Shown piece by piece: positions 57,608 through 64,000 of a DNA stretch of 64,000 bases (position 1 is the stretch's first letter; every line of letters starts with the position of its first letter). The notes under the pieces are model-generated. The model saw only the letters and a program-made list of their open reading frames with translations. It was not told where the DNA came from and ran no database searches. A program made the translations under genes and the position numbers. Origin of the DNA: Ipomoea triloba (lineage: Eukaryota; Streptophyta; Magnoliopsida; Solanales; Convolvulaceae); assembly GCF_003576645.1 (NCBI RefSeq), contig NC_044920.1, positions 12,261,431-12,325,430 of the forward strand. Reading direction: 5' to 3'.

Positions 57608-60600
57608 TGTAATACCCCGTATTTTCCTAACATTATTATTTTAATAAATATTTTCAAAAAGGGATTATTATTATTATTTTATATAAATCTAACTATTTTG
57701 TTATGGGCATTGGGTCAACTTATTTTTTTACTACTTAAATCCCTAAGCCCAAATGTGATTATTTCGTAATGTTCTGAACCTAACTTTAGCCCAATTTTTT
57801 TGGCCCATTTATAATTCTCTAATTTTTCTACCGTAAAAATTTTTAGGAGTATGTGTTCTGTCCCGATTTTCCTAGGAAGTGGGTCATTAGGCACCATACC
57901 ATTAACATTGAATTTCCTATTTAATTAAATTAGCCCGTAGCAGTGAAAATTTATTTTGATCGTAGCATCGCTGTATTTCGCGATGTACCGAACATTACCC
58001 GATTTTAGAAATTAAGGTTAGAATTGAGTTCGGGATAATTTTGGTTTTGAATTTACCCCTACCTAAATTATTTCCTACCGAAACTATATCTGTTTTAACC
58101 CTTAACAGTCCAATTAAAGATATTTTCTTGAGTTACCATAGGAATTTGACACTTGGCAACTCCCTACACCACATGTTAGTATTAAATTAATTAAGAATTG
58201 CTATAAATGGAGACTTGATCTCCAAGCTTCTCCATATCTCCCATTTGGCTGAAAATTAGAGAAGGGAAAAGGGAGAAAATTCTTCATCTTCATCCTTAAG
58301 CTCAAGAACCTCCATAGCTAGGATCCTTCATCAAGACCACAAATATTCGGTAAATTTCTATTTTTGTTCGGTTAAAAGCTTTGTTTTCTTCTCTAGAACC
58401 TAACTATAGGTTAAAATCTCTTAAAAATTATTGTTAGGCTGAAAATTAGAGAAGGGAAAAGGGAGAAAATTCTTCATCTTCATCCTTAAGCTCAAGAACC
58501 TCCATAGCTAGGATCCTTCATCAAGACCACAAATCAAGAACCTCCATAGCTAGGATCCTTCATCAAGACCACAAATATTCGGTAAATTTCTATTTTTGTT
58601 CGGTTAAAAGCTTTGTTTTCTTCTCTAGAACCTAAATATAGGTTAAAATCTCTTAAAAATTATTGTTATGGTGGTATGTTTTGCTTAGGAATTTTTGGTG
58701 AAAGATTTGAGGAAAGATTCTAAGCTATTATTGCGAAAAGTGCTTCACCCAAGAGGTAAAAAATCACTTAAGTTGGTTTTGTCACTTAAGATTTGATGAT
58801 TGATAGTTAAAATAGGAATTTATGAGCTTTAATATATGGATTATTAGCTAATGATAATTTGATGGTATTTGTTAGTAATGATTGGGTGTGGTTATGATAG
58901 TGTAATGGTACATTAATTACGAGGATGATGATGGCTTATTTATGATGGTATTACGAATCAAATATGGTTATTGATTGTTAGTTGGTTAACAATGGTGATT
59001 AGTTGCTGTTAATATGGATGGAGAAAATGGCAGAATGATGTTGGCGAATTTTGTTGAAGATGGTGTGAACCTGTAGGAATATGGTGGAGTTGATGAGGTA
59101 AGGATTAGATGAAATTTATTGTTAATATGTAGTTGATGATGATGAAGGCGTACTGGAAATGGTAAAATGCTTAGATAATGCTAATAATGATCTAAGATGA
59201 TGAATTAAAGAGGGATTAAGGTGAATAATCAAGGTACGTAATTAAGACTAGTGACTATTATTAAAGCTTAATGATGATGTTTAGTTTTTGAATTAATTAT
59301 GGATTATGGTTAATGGTGATTAGGGATTGAGGTTAATGGTGATTAGGGAGTGAGGTAGTAATTCTAATTAAAGATTAATGGTGGATGCAATTGTTATTGA
59401 CGTTGGCGATGATTTAATATGATTATTAATCATGGATTATGCTTAATGATGGCTTAATGGTTAAGTATGAGGATTAGTTGTTAATTATGTGAAGAGTGTA
59501 AGTTTAATAATGGTATGGTGATGCAATAATTGGGCGAGTAGTGATTGATGGTGATTGGATTATTAGCTGTTAATTATGGATTGATTGAGTTAATGATGGT
59601 GAATAAAGTTTAATTGGGTGCTTAGTATGATGTTGTTGGGTTTATTGCTTAATAATTGAGGGTTATGGACTAATTATGGAGTAATTAGGATTAATGATCC
59701 TTATTGAGCTTAAGTATGGTGCGTAGTGTAATGAGGTGAACTATGGTAAAGAATGGTGTTAGTTGATAAGAAGGATGGGTATGTGATGACTAAGTTGCTA
59801 ATGATGATTAGGAAGTTGATGGTGATGATGTAGTGCATGCTAAATATTGTGATTATGGCTAATGATGGACTAAGGGCAAAACTGATTATGATTAAGGGAA
59901 TAATGATGGATTAAAGGTTCATAACGAAGCGTATAATGATGATGGTGATGTTTGAATAAGAGGTTGATACATGGGTTATAAACTGATGGACTGAAGATTG
60001 ATTATGGGCACTAATTAAAGAGTACTAATGGTTAATGCTATGGCAGTAGTGAATAGGAATAATATAGATGGTGATGGAGTAATAATGGATATGATTATAA
60101 GGTGATGGTCTATGGGTTAGTTATATAACTTAATGATTTTTATGATGATTAGGAATTAATTGAAGGATGACGATATTATTGGCGTTGTTGATGAATATCT
60201 ATGACGATGATGGGTTTATGATGATGAAGATAACGGTTTAAGGGTGGTCATGGAATGATGATTAAAGAATGGCTATTGGTTAATAATTGACTAGTAATGG
60301 TGATTGAGTTAGTATTAAAGATGGGTTAAAGATGATGAAGGGTTAATTATGGATTAATGATGAAGGTTATGGACTATGGATAGAATTAATGACTTAAGTG
60401 AAAGCTATTAAAGTTAGTAATGATCTTTGGATAATTATGGGTTATTATTGGAGGTATGAGGATTGTTGTTGATGGTGGAGAAAGGTGTTAGAATTATTGT
60501 TATTAAAGGATGAAGGTTAAAAGATTAGCCTAAGGAAGTGTTGTTGGGTTAAGATAATGGTTATGAGAGTACTATGATGGAATGAGTTAGCATGACTATC

Positions 60601-62002
60601 AATATTAATATTAATAGTTAATAGTTAATGAATAAAGATTGGTCGGTTCGCAAGTTTCCTATTGAAGTGGTGAGATGTGCAAATGATTTTGGGAACTATG
60701 CTTGAAAAGCCTATGGGCAAATAAAAATGTTTATGAAACTTACGTCGAAGGACGTATGCTATTTTGGTAAATAGGTTGTCAAAAACCTTATTTTTGTGTG
60801 AGGAAAATGTCACTATTAGTAAGTGGGTATCTTACTTGGAAGATGAGGAAATGGTATTTGGAAAGCCTGCGGGCATTGGAAGTATTTTGAAAATCCTTTT
60901 TAAACAAAATCACCATCTTGGGCTAATGAGGTAGCCAATTTCAAGTATTGGACTCATTATGTGAAATATGCCCAAAAGGAATGATTTAAGAAAGAAAAAC
61001 TAAAGAAAGGAAAATGTTTTTCCAAAACCTTAGTTTCTAAGTAAGTTGAGGAGGACCTTGATTAGCCTACAGGATAAAGCGAGCTTAAATGCCATTTCCA
61101 GTGGTTGTTTACATCGTATGATCAGTTCATACTAAGAGGGGCGAAGTCTATTCGCCGAGTATTGTATAACTCATAGGATGAGGAATTCCTATGGGGGTGT
61201 GCACACTTAAGGTATAATTACTCCAAAAGTCCGGGTAGGTGTCGTTTTTATGGACCTGGCTAGGCCAGCTAGGAATCATTCTAATGAACATTACGTCCAG
61301 GGGATCAGTGTTAGACCGGGTGACGACCACTGAACCCAAGTTCGATGATCCAAGTGGTCAAAGAGGGAGTTAAGAAAATACTCCAAAGGCCTCACGCTTG
61401 CTAATATGAAACTAAGGAAGATTTAAAAGTAAGAAAGAGTTATTCTGTACCGATACTTAGAAGAAATGATGGTATCCAAAATGAAAGCTTTATAAACTCT
61501 TTTTGTACAAGTCTTCGTTGTTAACTTATGTGCAGGTGAAATCTCAACAAATGGGTAAAGTTGCAAAACTCATATATACATGTTTTTGAAAAACTTTTGT
61601 TGAATTTTGAGTGACCATGGATTTTCTTACTTAGCCGTCGTGCTAACTACACTTCAATGTGTCTTTATTTAACAGATGTTGTCTAACGTGAGCTCATGTA
61701 GCCCGATGAGCTCTGAATAGGATGGAAGTTGAGGTTGAGGTCTACTCTATCTTAGAATAGATACCCTGGAAGTTTTAGCATTGTAAGAAATACCCGGTTG
61801 TATTGACTATTTCCAAAGGTAGTAAGTTAGACTCTGGATTGTTATTTGATGTTAAGTTTAGCTTTAGCGTTTGGGTATAGGAAAGATACCTAAGCGTGGC
61901 GGTAACACCCATTTTCTTTTGGTAAGATGTATAAGCTTCCGCAATATATTATCAGTGATTTTGTAATAAATTTAAGATGTGAAAATTGGGGTGTTAATTA
62001 CA
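57608..62002 (+). mobile_element. Giant solo LTR (4.4 kb), probably Ty3/gypsy, inside the PIF element
   Basis: It begins TGTAATACCCCGTATTTT and ends GGGGTGTTAATTACA, with a CAATA duplication on both sides. The TGTAATACCCC..GGTGTTA-type ends are familiar from long LTRs of plant gypsy families (memory). A TATA box (TATAAA, 58202-58207) lies about 600 bp in. No second copy of the start, primer site or coding domain is present, so it is a recombined solo LTR. 58247-58669 is a tandem duplication of a 190-bp unit, the second copy with a further internal 43-bp duplication. 58750-60620 is strongly depleted in C on this strand. Confidence 0.82.
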
Positions 62003-62337
62003 CAATATAAAGACTACATATTCACCTGCAATATATTTCTAAATTATATGAATTTTTTGCCTCTGAACCGTTGATATTTACTTAATATTTGGAGATTTTG
62101 AAATTCAATTGTAGAGTATTTAATTTACCAAAAAAAAAAATGTAGAGTATTTTGAAACTCTAGTATGATGGTATGAGGGTATTAAAGTAAAATAACCATT
62201 ATAACATAAACAACAATTCATCACCAAACATGTTTATATTACATAACTCAGTTTGTACCAAACACAGGAATCTAACATTCCCAGCAATCTAACATTCCCT
62301 AAGGTAATCTAACATTCCGTGAACCAAACGCCCCTTA

Positions 62338-64000
62338 ATTTCATCCTATACCTCCAAACGCCATCCTGCCAACTCCTATTACATTCATTACATCTATGCA
62401 AACCATTTTTTGGTATAAGTTTTTTGTTACAACCTGTAAACTTGCAAAAAAGATTACACCAATCATGATCGCTCGCTATATGTAAACTTGCAAAAAAGAT
62501 TATACCAATTATGATCGCTCGCTATACCAACAATCATTGCAGGAACCTAATAATCACCATAGTGCAGAAAATAGTGTATAAACATTGTTAAAAAAATAGT
62601 TTGCAGGGTGTATGTAAATCTTTGTGTATATAAAAAAGAATACAAACATCAGTTAACGTTATTAAAAAACTTCTTCAACAAAAATCCACAAATACTTGAC
62701 CAAAATCAATCATATTGATTTAATTACAAATCAATAATGCCACATCAAATATCATATTGATTTAATTACAAATCAATAATGCCACATCAAATAAATAATT
62801 GATTTAATTACAAATCAATAATGCCACATCAAATAAATATCGGCGCCATGTCATCAGGGTAACAGGAAAACCTGTAAAAAAGTCTAGGCGAAAAATTTTG
62901 TATGGTGCATGCATCGAAACAACAATTATGAAAGGTCAGGGTGCAGCATAAAGAATCGCTTTTGGTTCATGGTGCGGAATGACACTTGAACCAATCTAGC
63001 CTAATACAAATTTTGCCCAAGACTGGTCCAATCCAACTAACCCAAACCCAACAACGTTATTAAAAAACTTCTTCAACAAAAATCCACAAATACTTGACCA
63101 AAATCAATCATATTGATTTAATTACAAATCAATAATGCCACATCAAATATCATATTGATTTAATTACAAATCAATAATGCCACATCAAATAAATAATTGA
63201 TTTAATTACAAATCAATAATGCCACATCAAATAAATACCGGCGCCATGTCATCAGGGTAACAGGGAAACCTGTAAAAAAGTCTAGGCGAAAAATTTTGTA
63301 TGGTGCATGCATCGAAACAACAATTATGAAAGGTCAGGGTGCAGTATAAAGAATCGTTTTTGGTTCATGGTGCGGAATGACACTTGAACCAATCTAGCCT
63401 AATACAAATTTTGCTCAAGACTGGTCCAATCCAACTAACCCAAACCCAACAACCCCGCAAATTATTGTGTGGGTCATGATACACATAGCTGAGTGGACCA
63501 TGAATATAAGATATATTTTTATTATATTAAAAGTACATTATTTTTGTTCCGAAGGTACATTATTTGATAATATATATAAAATAATATACTTTCAGTACTT
63601 GAATAATATACTCTAAAATAATGTATTTAAAAAAATGTATTTATGGTTTGTGTGAACCAATTGCAGCAACCCAACCCATGTGAAACCCTAAACACCCATT
63701 CTTCATTCTTCTGCAGCCTTTAGCTCTACCTTCCGCTCCTTCACATCCTATCTCTTCCGCACCAAATCCACCATTTCTGGTCTTCTTCTAGCACCCTTCA
63801 CCCCCACCAGCTGCACCCTTGAGATGCTTCATGCTTGGAAGCTCCTGAGCCCTGAAGAGAAAGCAAAATACACTACTTCATGGTTGTTAATATGATTTTA
63901 CAGATTATTTTGCAGTTTGAACATTTTGATGATTTTACTTTGGCTTCTACATGGGAAAGGTATTGTGTGTGTGTGTGTGTGTGTTTTTTTTTTGTTTTTT
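62338..64000. repeat. Spacer with a 398-bp tandem duplication and microsatellite; no supported gene
   Basis: A 52-bp unit is repeated at about 62432-62525. A 398-bp unit starting AACGTTATTAAAAAAC is duplicated at 62655-63052 and 63053-63453, and each copy holds three runs of TTGATTTAATTACAAATCAA, which can fold back. 63670-63890 is pyrimidine-rich with an open frame resembling a gene's 5' end (reading HAWKLLSPEEKAKY), but no ATG in frame was found. A (GT)n run and poly-T close the window (63964-64000). Confidence 0.6.

Larger units (their letters stand above)
52094..62334 (+). mobile_element. PIF/Harbinger DNA transposon, near-complete, with nested solo LTR
   Basis: The left end GGGGGCGTTTGGTT and right end AACCAAACGCCCC are inverted and flanked by TTA (52091-52093, 62335-62337). 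It carries the two genes expected of an autonomous PIF: a DDE_Tnp_4 transposase and a Myb/SANT-like ORF1, both plus strand. Removing the nested LTR leaves about 5.84 kb. A 5' untranslated exon may end at 52396 (GAG|gtaatc) and splice to 54337. The transposase is broken, so the copy is no longer autonomous. Confidence 0.92.

Noticed and set aside
59400..60200. Coding region in the solo LTR
   Set aside because: No frame stays open for more than a few dozen codons; repeated TAATGG and GATTAA words produce frequent stops.
63670..63900. First exon of a mitochondrial-type protein
   Set aside because: A frame is open and protein-like, but there is no in-frame ATG and no clear donor, and the region is close to the window edge.

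Overview
The window is plant nuclear DNA from a dicot. Two intron-containing genes with plant-specific products are embedded in a dense, nested set of plant transposable elements. The predicted NPR1 protein reads, from memory, closest to NPR1 of Solanaceae and related asterids, so an asterid is likely, but the species cannot be fixed from sequence alone. There are no prokaryotic features, rRNA or tRNA genes.

Layout. 1-10142: a minus-strand Ty1/copia element of the SIRE/Maximus type. It has a right-hand 5' LTR, a tRNA-Met type primer site, gag, a pol that lacks protease, and a very long extra open frame that runs off the left edge. 10143-11768: a probable solo LTR. 11769-14980: degraded Ty3/gypsy remnants including an ATHILA-type ORF. 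14983-18063: the 3' part of a CACTA (En/Spm) transposon with subterminal repeats and an intact 3' terminus. 18064-19620: a 5'-truncated LINE reverse transcriptase. 20614-21342: a Mutator-type MITE with a perfect 9-bp target duplication. 23290-27307: a 7-exon gene for an 864-residue protein with three CCCH zinc fingers. 29919-33738 (minus strand): a complete 4-exon NPR1 gene, 586 residues. The two host genes converge tail to tail.

34655-49882: a 15.2-kb Tat-lineage Ty3/gypsy element on the minus strand, bounded by TGATGG/CCATCA LTR ends and a 5-bp duplication TCTCC. It carries gag, protease, RT, two RNase H domains and integrase, all broken. Two tandem-repeat arrays (72 bp and 94 bp) and an intron-containing antisense ORF with its own TATA box lie between integrase and the 3' LTR. 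A Harbinger-like MITE is nested in its 5' LTR. 49939-50881: a Tourist/Harbinger-like element. 52094-62334: a nearly complete PIF/Harbinger transposon with a broken transposase and an intact Myb/SANT-like ORF. It was itself invaded by a 4.4-kb solo LTR (57608-62002). 62335-64000: repeats and low-complexity sequence.

How the parts relate. Only the CCCH gene and NPR1 look like functional host genes. The rest is a layered record of insertions. The 15-kb Tat element ends about 0.9 kb upstream of the NPR1 start codon, so it could matter for NPR1 regulation. I found no convincing new biological system. The least ordinary items are the unusual ORFs carried by the retroelements (3-2885 minus; 39481-41542 plus; 35610-36198 plus), the hairpin-bearing tandem arrays, a DNA motif spread through the copia element without regard to reading frame, and the fact that all six in-frame stops catalogued in the two large retroelements are TAG.
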